Positions 38,769 through 47,936 of a stretch of 57,481 nucleotides of DNA are shown piece after piece. Each line of letters begins with the position of its first letter. The stretch's first letter is position 1. This DNA comes from Candidatus Campbelliibacteriota bacterium. GTDB taxonomy: Bacteria > Patescibacteriota > Minisyncoccia > Phycocordibacterales > CSBR16-193. Under the pieces are notes generated by a model. That model did no database searches, was not told where the DNA came from, and saw only the letters and a program-made list of their open reading frames with translations. The position numbers and the translations under genes were made by a program. The stretch spans positions 1 to 57,481 of the forward strand of contig SKHG01000001.1 in assembly GCA_007117035.1 (NCBI GenBank). The letters are read 5' to 3'.

Positions 38769-39461
38769 TTAAATTCTATCTCGGTAGAAGTTTAGAATAG
38801 CTCTGAAATCAGCTTCGTCTCTTACTATAACAACTGTTTTATTATCAAGGTATCCATAAAGAACTCCGTTTATACGAGCGTAGCTGTTTAAAATATGTTG
38901 AGTTCTAAATCCTGTGTTTACAGAGGAGGTTATTCCAAAATCAGATAGACTCAATGGCAATGTGTTTTCAAAACTAAGCATCCCTTTTTGTAGACTAGCC
39001 TGATCAACTCCTTTTATTAAAACAAAAGGGAAAGATGTTCTTTGTTCAGAAAAATACCCTATCGAGATTCCCAGAGCTGATTTTCGAAGTTCGTTTGGCA
39101 CAGGTTCTTTTATCCTAGAGAAAAAAGAAGAAACTGAATGTAAGACTTTTCCGTCTATTGCTAGAAAGCTTATGTTTGCTCGCTTTTCTGACTCTAACGC
39201 TAATCTTGCAAAATGTAGAAAGTTTTGTTCAATAAATTCATGACTTTGAACTTCGACAGCGGTGTACGAGACAGGAATTACTGGTTTTTCAAAGACTTCT
39301 TCAGCTGAAAAAAAATTAATAAGGACAAGTAGAGTTATTCCAGAGAGTATTAAAACAAAAGCTAAAATAGATAAAATAAATTTCCAGTTTGCAATCTCTA
39401 CCTTTTCTGGTTCTGGATTAGAAAAGTATTGTTCAGTTTGTTGTGTGTTTTCTTCATTCAT
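38769..39461 (-). CDS. Single-TM hypothetical protein
   Basis: 230 aa with one N-terminal TM. Confidence 0.6.
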   Translation of the reverse strand: MNEENTQQTEQYFSNPEPEKVEIANWKFILSILAFVLILSGITLLVLINFFSAEEVFEKPVIPVSYTAVEVQSHEFIEQNFLHFARLALESEKRANISFLAIDGKVLHSVSSFFSRIKEPVPNELRKSALGISIGYFSEQRTSFPFVLIKGVDQASLQKGMLSFENTLPLSLSDFGITSSVNTGFRTQHILNSYARINGVLYGYLDNKTVVIVRDEADFRAILNFYRDRI

Positions 39462-39533
39462 ATCTGTATTATCGAATTAAGTGTAGAAAAAGTAAAGTAT
39501 TAATTAGATTTAGTTTTTTAGAGTAAACAAAAA

Positions 39534-39562
39534 TTGACTAAACCAGATTTTTGTGATATACA
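39534..39562 (+). promoter_or_regulatory. Sigma70-type promoter
   Basis: TTGACT - 17 nt - TATACA, followed by UTR hairpin GTTCTTTacactAAAGAAC (39574-39592) and SD AAGGAGG. Confidence 0.6.
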
Positions 39563-39623
39563 TACATTTGATCGTTCTTTACACTAAAGAACAATAAACA
39601 AAAATAGAAAAGGAGGAAATTAG

Positions 39624-40040
39624 ATGAACAGAATTGTTGTTATAGCAAATAAATATATCCTAAAAAGGCAATTAGTCTGGATAGTATCTTTGCTGTTGCT
39701 CTTGGTGGTGGTACTTCTTGTTACTATCCTAGGGCTTGTTCAAGTGAACAGGACTCTGGCACAGCAAGTTGAATCGCCTCTGGTTTTACAGACCGGAATC
39801 GAGACTCAAGCAAAGATGAGTCGGGCTGAAAATAAGTTAATCCAAGAAGGGCTTGAACATCTCAATGAGGAGTTCTCTTCTTTCAAGGAGGAAGTCCGGG
39901 ATATGCTCAAGGTCTCAAATGTAAAAAACCAACCTCAAGTTGGTCAGTACATAGATCAACCGAAAAAGCTGTCTTCTCTCACAGAGGAACTCGCCATCTT
40001 GAACGAAAGGCTCAGAGTCTCTCTCAATCCAAGGAGATGA
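39624..40040 (+). CDS. Small TM plus coiled-coil hypothetical protein
   Basis: 138 aa; strong SD, own promoter and terminator. Confidence 0.7.
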   Translation: MNRIVVIANKYILKRQLVWIVSLLLLLVVVLLVTILGLVQVNRTLAQQVESPLVLQTGIETQAKMSRAENKLIQEGLEHLNEEFSSFKEEVRDMLKVSNVKNQPQVGQYIDQPKKLSSLTEELAILNERLRVSLNPRR

Positions 40041-40049
40041 CACTAAACA

Positions 40050-40085
40050 AAACAGGAGGTTCTAACGAACTTCCTGTTTTTTCTA
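40050..40085 (+). terminator. Intrinsic terminator
   Basis: AACAGGAgGTT-ctaacg-AACtTCCTGTTTTTT. Confidence 0.8.
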
Positions 40086-40125
40086 TTAATTACTTGTTAA
40101 ACTGACTAAAAAATATAAACAGTAT

Positions 40126-42237
40126 CTATTTTTTAATAAAATCAGGATCTCTTTGTTTAATAGAGAGAGAAATTCTACCTTTTTCATCAACCTCCTTAAC
40201 TACAACCGGAACTCTATCCCCAACCTTAAGATAATCTTCAACTTTTTCAACTCTAAAAGATGCAATTTCCGAAACATGGACTAATCCGTCAGTGTTGGGC
40301 CCAATCTTTACAAATGCTCCAAAATCTACTATTCGAACAACCTCTCCTTCGATTTCATCACCTTTTTCATACTTTCGAACCAACTCCTCGATTGCTGTTT
40401 TAGTAAGTTGGCCTTTTTCTTGGTTTGGTGCAGTTATGTAAATTGAACCATCGTCCTCGATATCGATATCAGCTCCAGTAACATCTTTAATACCGTTTAT
40501 TGTTTTACCACCAGGCCCTATAACGGTACCAATATCTTTGGGATTGATTGAAAGTATTATAATAGATGGAGCATTAGGTGAAACCTCTTTTCTGGGTTCA
40601 ACTATCTCTTGTTCTATCACATCAAGGATCTGCAATCTAGCAGCTTTAGCTTTTTCCACAGTTTCTTTTATAGCTTCGAAAGAAATCTGTTCTAGTTTTG
40701 TGTCCATCTGGACAGCAGTTATACCTTTTCGGGTTCCAGCCACCTTACAGTCCATATCGCCGTAATGGTCTTCAGGGCCTTGGATATCTGTCAGAATTTT
40801 GTATTTATTAGAATCTTTTTGATCAACTACTAGTCCCATAGCAATTCCAGCTACAGGTGCTTTTATTGGCACTCCAGCATCCATCAGGGCTAGAGTTGAG
40901 CCACAGATTGAACCCATTGAGGTTGAGCCGTTAGAAGCCAATGCTTCTGAGACTATTCTGATTGTGTAAGGAAAGTCTTCTTTGGTTGGAATAACAGGAA
41001 TCATTGCTTTTTCAGCCAATGCTCCATGCCCGATCATTCTACGGTTCATCCCACCCATTCTTCCAGTTTCACCAACAGAAAATGGTGGAAAGTTGTAGTG
41101 GTGCATAAATCTTTTACTGTTGTTTCGAACTTCTATTCCATCAACTATCTGTGCGTCACTCGGTCCTCCCAAAGTTAAAGCTGAGAGAATATGAGTTCCT
41201 CCTCGATAAAATATTCCTGATCCATGTAGAATATTTGAGATTCCTCCAGCCTGAGCGTAGAGTGGACGAACTTCATCAATTTTTCTACCATCGGCTCTTT
41301 TATCTTCTTCTATTGCTCCAATATGAATCATCTCATCAACTTTTTGTTCGAAGTACTCTTTAGCCAGATCAATTTCTTGAATTTCGTTATCTTTCAAAAC
41401 TGTTTTCCACATATTTTTTAGTTCTGTAATTTTGTCTTTTCCTGGTGTTTTGCTAAAAACAAAAGGCGCCATCTTAGGTTCTATCTCCTTAGAAAACAGT
41501 TCCTTCACCTCTTCAGAAACCTCAGTTATATGAACAGTTCTTTTGTCTTTACCCATTTCCTGCACAATCTTTTTCTGAAAATCTTGTAGTTTCTGTAAAA
41601 CTAAACGACCTTTATCGAGAGCTAAGGATATATCGTTCTCAGATACCTCGTAGGCTCCAGCTTCGAGCATTGTAACACCATCCTCTTTTCCGCAGATTAC
41701 CATATCTAGATTTGAGCTGACCTCTTCCCTTTCAGGGTATGTTGGGTTTACTAAAATTGATCCGTCTTCAAGTTTTTTACCTATTCGAACCGCACTAACT
41801 GGACCGTTCCAAGGAATATCTGAAGTTGCTAGAGCTAATGATGTACCTAAAATTGAAAGAATATCAGGGTCATCCTCACCGATAGAAAGAACTGTGATAA
41901 CTATCTGTATTTCATTGCGAACCCGTTGGTCAAAAAGTGGTCTGATGGTTCGGTCAATCATACGAGCAGAAAGAATGGCTTCATCGGAAGGTCTTCCTTC
42001 GCGTCGCATAAATCTGCTACCTAAAATGACCCCAGCAGCATAGAATTTTTCCTCGTAGTCAACAGTTAAAGGGAAAAAAGGCATACTACTCTCTTCTTTT
42101 GACATCACTGCAGTTACCAACACTGTTGTGTCGCCTAATTTTATCAAAACACTCCCGTCTGCGTTTTCAGCAAGATCATTAAATTCAACATGTAGCTCTT
42201 TCCCTTCAATTTCGGTGGAGAAACTTTTTTTTTGCAT
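40126..42237 (-). CDS. pnp: Polyribonucleotide nucleotidyltransferase (PNPase)
   Basis: 703 aa; GSRFMRREGRPSDEAILSARMIDR; KH (IGPGGKTINGI) and S1 domains at C-terminus. Confidence 0.97.
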   Translation of the reverse strand: MQKKSFSTEIEGKELHVEFNDLAENADGSVLIKLGDTTVLVTAVMSKEESSMPFFPLTVDYEEKFYAAGVILGSRFMRREGRPSDEAILSARMIDRTIRPLFDQRVRNEIQIVITVLSIGEDDPDILSILGTSLALATSDIPWNGPVSAVRIGKKLEDGSILVNPTYPEREEVSSNLDMVICGKEDGVTMLEAGAYEVSENDISLALDKGRLVLQKLQDFQKKIVQEMGKDKRTVHITEVSEEVKELFSKEIEPKMAPFVFSKTPGKDKITELKNMWKTVLKDNEIQEIDLAKEYFEQKVDEMIHIGAIEEDKRADGRKIDEVRPLYAQAGGISNILHGSGIFYRGGTHILSALTLGGPSDAQIVDGIEVRNNSKRFMHHYNFPPFSVGETGRMGGMNRRMIGHGALAEKAMIPVIPTKEDFPYTIRIVSEALASNGSTSMGSICGSTLALMDAGVPIKAPVAGIAMGLVVDQKDSNKYKILTDIQGPEDHYGDMDCKVAGTRKGITAVQMDTKLEQISFEAIKETVEKAKAARLQILDVIEQEIVEPRKEVSPNAPSIIILSINPKDIGTVIGPGGKTINGIKDVTGADIDIEDDGSIYITAPNQEKGQLTKTAIEELVRKYEKGDEIEGEVVRIVDFGAFVKIGPNTDGLVHVSEIASFRVEKVEDYLKVGDRVPVVVKEVDEKGRISLSIKQRDPDFIKK

Positions 42238-42249
42238 TGTTATTATATA

Positions 42250-42777
42250 TTATTTTCTTCTTTGCCTTTTTTTGCCTAATAAATATCTTTTAGGGTCGTT
42301 ATCAAGATCAATAAAATCATCAGCAACCTCTTTTAGTTTAGCTGAAGAAGATTTTCCAAAAGAAAGAACCTCAACTTGGCAACCTTCGTTAATCTTAAGA
42401 TACTCAACTAACGGCACAAAATCTCCATCTCCAGACACTAAAATAACAGTGTCTAGTTTGGGAGCAGCTTTAATAGCGTCAACTGCTATTCCAACATCCC
42501 AGTCACCTTTCTTTGCCCCACCAACAAAAACCTGCAAATCCTTAGTTTTAGTTTCTATACCAAGTTTTTCTAAAGCATCAAAAAAGTTTTTCTCTTCTCC
42601 TGTTTCTGTTGTTATAACGTAAGCAATTGCGCGAATCAAAGCTCTGTCACCAACTCCGTCATTTACTATGTTTCCAAAATTGACCCTTGATCCGTAAAGG
42701 TTTTTGGCACTGTGGTATAGGTTCTGAGCATCAATAAAAACTCCTACTCTTTGTTCTTTATGTTTTATGACAGACAT
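42250..42777 (-). CDS. NYN/LabA-like PIN-fold ribonuclease-like protein
   Basis: RVGVFIDAQNLYHSAK; DTVILVSGDGDFVPLVEYL. Confidence 0.85.
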   Translation of the reverse strand: MSVIKHKEQRVGVFIDAQNLYHSAKNLYGSRVNFGNIVNDGVGDRALIRAIAYVITTETGEEKNFFDALEKLGIETKTKDLQVFVGGAKKGDWDVGIAVDAIKAAPKLDTVILVSGDGDFVPLVEYLKINEGCQVEVLSFGKSSSAKLKEVADDFIDLDNDPKRYLLGKKRQRRK

Positions 42778-42801
42778 TTTATTTTAAAGAAAAAGACCAA
42801 T

Positions 42802-43047
42802 TTAGGCCTTTTTCTTTTTCAAATTTAGTTTTTTAACTACCTTTTCAAGCCTTTTGGGCGCTTTTTCTTTTAGATATTTCATGTGCTTTTGTCGATCAGC
42901 AACCATCTGTAAAAGTCCGCGTCTTGAATGACTATCTTTTTTATGTTTTTTAAGGTGAGAAGAAAGTTCCTCGATTCTTTCAGTTAGAATCGCAATCTGA
43001 ACCTCTGGAGAACCAGTATCCTTATCGTGAATTTTGGTTTTATCCAT
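42802..43047 (-). CDS. rpsO: Ribosomal protein uS15
   Basis: [55 protein letters not shown]; start MDKTKIHDK. Confidence 0.95.
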   Translation of the reverse strand: MDKTKIHDKDTGSPEVQIAILTERIEELSSHLKKHKKDSHSRRGLLQMVADRQKHMKYLKEKAPKRLEKVVKKLNLKKKKA

Positions 43048-43107
43048 AACTCTCTCTTTCTTATTTTTTGTTATCATAAGCGTTAAGTTACCACACGTCT
43101 GAAGTTT

Positions 43108-43136
43108 TTGCAAGTAAACTCAGGCCGTAGTAGAGT
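43108..43136 (+). promoter_or_regulatory. Promoter for xerC/D-like gene, probably leaderless
   Basis: TTGCAA - 17 nt - TAGAGT; ATG 6 nt after -10. Confidence 0.5.
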
Positions 43137-43142
43137 ATATTT

Positions 43143-44060
43143 ATGGAAAAAACGATTTCAAGACATATCACTGAATTTTTGGAATATGTGGAAATAGAAA
43201 GAGGTCGAAGTGCAAAAACTGTGGAAAACTATCACCACTACCTAAAAGTATTTTTTGATTTTACAAAAATTCGCAAAATTGAGGATATTAATGAAGACAA
43301 AGTCCGGTCTTTTCGAATTTGGCTAAATCGCCAACCAGGTCGAAACACTGGTCAAGGATTGGGTAGTATGAAAAAAAAGACCCAAAACTACTACCTAATA
43401 GCTCTGCGTTCCTTTTTAAAGTATATGGCTAAAAGAGAGATAAAAACCATGTCACCCGACAAAATAGAGTTAGCAAAGGTTTCTGAAAGAGATATCGATT
43501 TAATCTCAGCAGACGAGCTAAAACGACTAAGATTAGCGCCAAAAGGGGATAGTTTAAGGGCTTTGCGTGACAGAGCTATACTAGAACTTCTTTTTTCAAC
43601 AGGGATGCGAGTTTCTGAGATCTGTTCCTTGTCGCGTGACGACCTAGATCTTGATTCAGAGGAATTTTCTATTCGAGGTAAGGGGGAAAAGATAAGAGTT
43701 GTTTTTCTTTCAGCAGACGCAAGAGATGCTCTAAAAAATTATCTAGACAAAAGGGTAGACACAGATGATGCGCTTTTTATACAACTTAGTAAAAACCCAG
43801 GAACTCATAGCAACCTGAGGTTATCAACAAGGTCTGTTGAGCGAGTAGTAAAACATTGTGCTATTAAAGCAGGAATAACAAAGAAGGTTACACCACATGT
43901 TGTCCGGCATAGTTTCGCTACTGACCTTTTACGAAACGGAGCAGACCTGCGATCGGTCCAAGCGCTTTTAGGACACGCACATATTGCTACAACACAAATA
44001 TATACTCACGTTACAGACTCGCATTTAAAAGAGATATATAAAAAATATCACGACAGATAA
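43143..44060 (+). CDS. xerC: XerC/XerD-like tyrosine recombinase
   Basis: ELLFSTGMRVSEICSL; TPHVVRHSFATDLLRNGADLRSVQALLGHAHIATTQIYTHV (R-H-R-H-Y catalytic set). Confidence 0.92.
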   Translation: MEKTISRHITEFLEYVEIERGRSAKTVENYHHYLKVFFDFTKIRKIEDINEDKVRSFRIWLNRQPGRNTGQGLGSMKKKTQNYYLIALRSFLKYMAKREIKTMSPDKIELAKVSERDIDLISADELKRLRLAPKGDSLRALRDRAILELLFSTGMRVSEICSLSRDDLDLDSEEFSIRGKGEKIRVVFLSADARDALKNYLDKRVDTDDALFIQLSKNPGTHSNLRLSTRSVERVVKHCAIKAGITKKVTPHVVRHSFATDLLRNGADLRSVQALLGHAHIATTQIYTHVTDSHLKEIYKKYHDR

Positions 44061-44092
44061 AAATATTATTAAGGACACTAGTTGTCTTTTAG

Positions 44093-44101
44093 TTATCCAC
44101 A
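44093..44101 (+). promoter_or_regulatory. Consensus DnaA box
   Basis: TTATCCACA. Confidence 0.5.
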
Positions 44102-44306
44102 CCTTTGTCCTTTACAAATATTTAATGTCCTTTACAATGATTGGTAGGTGTTTGATGTCTTTTGTCGCGACCACAGCAAACATGCTCTTTCCTCAACAGT
44201 TCTTTTTTAGAGATTCTCTCGAGAGAATAGTTTCATGTGTAACCTACAACAAAAACACACCTCTCAACAAACTCTTTTTTACTCTTGTTACACATGAAAC
44301 ATAACT

Positions 44307-44363
44307 AAACACCCCAGCTAGATTGTCTAAAGCTTCAGACTCTCTGTACTTGGGGTGTTTTCT
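44307..44363 (+). terminator. Long-loop hairpin with U-rich tail (terminator or small RNA 3' end)
   Basis: AAACACCCCA ... TGGGGTGTTT followed by TCTTTTT; internal GTCTaaagcttcAGAC stem. Confidence 0.5.
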
Positions 44364-44655
44364 TTTTCTGTATTTTTTGTTTCAGGATTTTGATAATAAT
44401 GTTTTACATGAAACACTAACTACCTGTTTTTCAATATAAAAGTACAAATTTTATGAATATTTCACGTGAAACAGACAGTTTTGTTTACTTTTAATGGTTT
44501 TTAGCCCTTTTTTATGTTTCACTTGAAACATTTTTTGAATTTAAGATTTTTGTAAATCCACGACAGTTGGTTTTTCTATATGTTCAGTAAATAGCACATC
44601 TTTTTCTTTTGGATATTTAGTCGGGAACTTTTTTCAGACAATAGATATTGTAAAA

Positions 44656-44685
44656 TAGTTATCCTAGATATAGTTATTCTAGATT
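44656..44685. repeat. 15-bp tandem duplication
   Basis: TAGTTATCCTAGATA / TAGTTATTCTAGATT. Confidence 0.7.
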
Positions 44686-45050
44686 AATTTGTGTCGTAAT
44701 TTTTACTAGCTAGTAATTTAATTGCCAATGATCTTTTTTAGTTTATTAAATTAGAAATTTAATTTATGTTGAATTAACATAGAAATTTCTACAGAAAAAA
44801 TATTTAAATCGCATATGTTCTTTAATGATAAGAACTTACTGTTTTGAGTCAGTATAGAAAAACTTAGCAATAGGGAAATATATAATGTTTAATTGTTGAT
44901 TATCTGATTGTTTTGCATAATCTAACGATACTTCATACAACTAAGTTATTCTTCAAAATATTCATTGTTTGTTAATGAATTATCCCCTGTTTCACATGAA
45001 ACAGGGGATTCGTGTCTATTTGATTAGAAACCAATGTTCCACATGAAACA

Positions 45051-46532
45051 TTACTTAATACCGTATTTTCCTCTAATTTTTTTAACTTTCTGCTCTTCCT
45101 CCTCTTCTTTCTTGTTTTTTCCTCTTTCGCCAAGCTTTTTTAACTCCTTTTCTGATAGTTTAGACAGTTCTTGAGCTTTTTTTAGTAGATATTCTGTTTC
45201 GTTTAGTTTAGGATCTTCCAAAACCTCATCGAGTAGAATATGGAGGATGTGGCCGATAATTGGTCCTGGTTTTATCTGTAGATCTTTTTGTAGGTTGTTA
45301 CCGTCAATCTTTAGCATACCAACTGATATTGGATCAGACATTACTTCTTCAATCATTGATTGATACTTTCGAAGACGATAAGGTTCTTCTTTTGGTCTGC
45401 CGATAGCTACTCGATCAGCAATTCTTAGATTGATTAGATCCCAAACATTCTCTTTGCCAACATTGCTTATCATCCTTCTTACAGCCGAAAGGGTAATCTG
45501 TTCAGTATCTGAAAAAAACATATGCCAACGAATTAAGGTAACTACTTTATCAATTGTTTTTTTAGGAAATTTTAGTTTTTGTAGGATTTTCTTACTCATT
45601 CTTTCGCCAACCACCTCGTGTCCATAAAAGGTATAGTTATTTTTTCCTCCTTTTCGTCTAGTTCTAGGCTTACCAATATCGTGGAAAAGTGCAGCTAGAC
45701 GAATTTCTAGAGGCCAACCCTTGTCAGCAGTGTGTTGTAGGGCGACCAAAAGATGCATAAATACATCATATTTATGAGTTGCAGTTTGTTCCATTCCAAG
45801 ACCTTCTTCTAGTTCCGGAATTATTTCCTTTAAAACTCCTAGTTTTTGTGCAATCAATACAGACTCTGCAGGGCTGGGAGACATAACTATCCTAATAAGC
45901 TCATCTCGGATTCTCTCTTGAGCGATTTTATTTAAAATGCTGACATTTTCGGCTATAGCCTGGCTAGTTTCGTGCTCAATTGTAAAGTTCAGTTCTGCCT
46001 GAAGACGAATAGCTCTTAGAATTCTCAGACCATCTTCTTGGAATCTAAGGCGGGGGTCTCGAACTGCTTTTATCCTTCTTTTCTCAATATCTCTTAGGCC
46101 GTCAAACGGGTCAACTATTTTTAGGCTTGGCATATCAACAGCGATTGCGTTAATTGTGAAATCTCGCCTTTCTAAATCTTCTTCAATGTGTTGTCCCCAC
46201 TCTACAGAATCAGGTCTTCTTGAGTCTGAATATTCTGACTCAACACGAAACGGTGTAACCTCGATTATCTGTAAGGTTGGATTCTCCTCTTCCTCAAAAA
46301 CCACACCAACAGTTCCAAAATTATTTTCATAATGAGTGTGTGGAAAAATAGATATAATTTCTTCAGGGGTTGCGTTTGTGGTCACATCCCAGTCCTTTGG
46401 CATTTTACCGCGCAGTAGATCCCTAACACACCCTCCAACTAGATATGCTTCAAAGCCTTTTTCAACCAGAGTGTCAGTGACTTTGCGAGCCGTCTCAGGT
46501 ATTTGTTCTTTGCTGATCTTTTCCTTTTTCAT
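45051..46532 (-). CDS. cca: CCA tRNA nucleotidyltransferase with HD domain
   Basis: AYLVGGCVRDLLRGKMPKDWDVTTNATPEEI; RRDFTINAIAVD; HD motif ALFHDIGKP. Confidence 0.95.
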   Translation of the reverse strand: MKKEKISKEQIPETARKVTDTLVEKGFEAYLVGGCVRDLLRGKMPKDWDVTTNATPEEIISIFPHTHYENNFGTVGVVFEEEENPTLQIIEVTPFRVESEYSDSRRPDSVEWGQHIEEDLERRDFTINAIAVDMPSLKIVDPFDGLRDIEKRRIKAVRDPRLRFQEDGLRILRAIRLQAELNFTIEHETSQAIAENVSILNKIAQERIRDELIRIVMSPSPAESVLIAQKLGVLKEIIPELEEGLGMEQTATHKYDVFMHLLVALQHTADKGWPLEIRLAALFHDIGKPRTRRKGGKNNYTFYGHEVVGERMSKKILQKLKFPKKTIDKVVTLIRWHMFFSDTEQITLSAVRRMISNVGKENVWDLINLRIADRVAIGRPKEEPYRLRKYQSMIEEVMSDPISVGMLKIDGNNLQKDLQIKPGPIIGHILHILLDEVLEDPKLNETEYLLKKAQELSKLSEKELKKLGERGKNKKEEEEEQKVKKIRGKYGIK

Positions 46533-46596
46533 AAATACTTCTCTATTCTATTACACCTTTTGTTTTTTTACGAATTTAATGTATGATTGTTTCACT

Positions 46597-46668
46597 GCAC
46601 CCGTGGTGAAATGGATATCACAACGGTCTTCGGAACCGTCGTTCCAGGTTCGAGTCCTGGCGGGTGCA
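46597..46668 (+). tRNA. tRNA-Arg (anticodon TCG)
   Basis: Cloverleaf: acceptor GCACCCG/CGGGTGC, anticodon stem ACGGT-CTTCGGA-ACCGT, T-arm CCAGGttcgagtCCTGG. Confidence 0.95.
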
Positions 46669-47009
46669 CATAAATTAAGTTTTTAAAACACAGAAATCTT
46701 TTGCTGGAATTGTTCTGTACTCTTTATTATCGAACAGTTATTTTGAAATAATAACTACGGATATTATTCAATGTATTACTAAAGTTCTATTATTTTTTTG
46801 TAGAACATATTTTGTAAAAACTAAAAAAGGGAATCCTATATTTTTTAAAAACAACTCTTTGAATAAGTCATGATATAATCACTAGAGTAAGAAATGGAAA
46901 AATAAATTTATTTTGTGTTATATATTTAACTTGTTTCATATTTGAAAAAAAAGATGGTAGTATAGATGCGTGAAGTAAAGGGTAAATTTTTGAGTAACAA
47001 ATATTTCTT

Positions 47010-47083
47010 GCGAGCATAGTTTAACGGTAGAACGTCTGGTTGCCAATCAGATAATGGGGGTTCGATTCCCCCTGCTCGCACCA
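47010..47083 (+). tRNA. tRNA-Gly (anticodon GCC), CCA encoded
   Basis: Acceptor GCGAGCA/TGCTCGC, anticodon loop TTGCCAA, T-loop ttcgatt, terminal ACCA. Confidence 0.95.
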
Positions 47084-47360
47084 AATAAAATAGATAGAGA
47101 TTTAAATTTTAAATCCTTGTTTGTAGAAAGTGAAACATAAAGATAATTTTTTTTGTGGGTTTATGGGTCAAAAACAAAAATTTTATTTTCTGTTTAAGGG
47201 TCAAAATCTTGTCCTTACTTTCTTGTTTTTTTAAAAAAGTGCCAAATTTATCCACTTTTTAAGCCAAAACTGTGGATAACTCTGGGGATATGTGTATAAA
47301 AGGACAAAAAATGTCCGAAATATAGTAAAATATGAAAAAAGTTTAGTTAATAAGACTTTT

Positions 47361-47729
47361 ATGAAAAAAGACAAAGTAGGTGCAAAAGGAGAGAGAATCG
47401 TAGCTGATTTTTTGAAAAAGAAAGGACACACAGTCTTAGAAATGAACTATACTAAAAAGACAGGTGAGTTGGATTTGATAACCAAAGACCTTAATAGTGT
47501 CCTTCACTTTGTTGAAGTCAAAACTGTTTCGGATGAAAAATTTCTAGAGACGCTACCAGCTGAAGAAAGAATAGATGAACGAAAACGAAGACATATAAGA
47601 AACACAGTTTCAATCTATATGGAAGAAAAAGAACTGAAATGGGAGAACACTTCTTGGTCTTTTGATTTAGTAGTAGTTTCTCTTTTTCCAGAACAAAAAA
47701 TAAGGGTAATCGAAAATATAATTCTGTAG
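47361..47729 (+). CDS. YraN/UPF0102 family endonuclease-like protein
   Basis: GAKGERIVADFLKKKGHTVLEMNYTKKTGELDLITKDLNSVLHFVEVK; internal ATG 47361 preferred. Confidence 0.88.
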   Translation: MKKDKVGAKGERIVADFLKKKGHTVLEMNYTKKTGELDLITKDLNSVLHFVEVKTVSDEKFLETLPAEERIDERKRRHIRNTVSIYMEEKELKWENTSWSFDLVVVSLFPEQKIRVIENIIL

Positions 47730-47775
47730 GTTTTTTGTGAAGAGTATGATAAACTTTTTTTGTTACTACGTTGAA

Positions 47776-47848
47776 CGGGGCGTGGTGTAACGGCTAACAT
47801 ACTCGGTTTGGGACCGAGCGACTCCGGGTTCGAATCCCGGCGCCCCGA
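47776..47848 (+). tRNA. tRNA-Pro (anticodon TGG)
   Basis: Acceptor CGGGGCG/CGCCCCG, anticodon loop TTTGGGA, T-arm CCGGGttcgaatCCCGG. Confidence 0.95.
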
Positions 47849-47936
47849 CAAAAAGAAGGGTACAAAAGTATCTTTTTAGTTCTTGATTATTTTATAATAA
47901 TCAAGATCAATTATTTTTAACTTAATAATTCTAAAT

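Larger units (their letters stand above)
44061..45050. other. Candidate centromere region: cluster of parS-like 16-mers in a gene-free ~1 kb
   Basis: Seven matches (13-15 of 16) to TGTTNCACGTGAAACA at 44229(-), 44286, 44400, 44458, 44515, 44988, 45035; no ORF of 60 aa or more in the track. Confidence 0.75.

Noticed and set aside
42128-42622. 164-aa + strand ORF
   Set aside because: Antisense to pnp 5' end and the NYN/LabA gene, both strongly supported.
44752-44790. Possible dif site from TTATGTT-gaatt-AACATA
   Set aside because: Arms are inside-out relative to known dif (AACATAA-N6-TTATGTT), so kept only as a generic inverted repeat.
47615-47851. ORF MSGRRDSNPESLGPKPSMLAVTPRPV... on the minus strand
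   Set aside because: Its N-terminal half is the antisense of tRNA-Pro; spurious.
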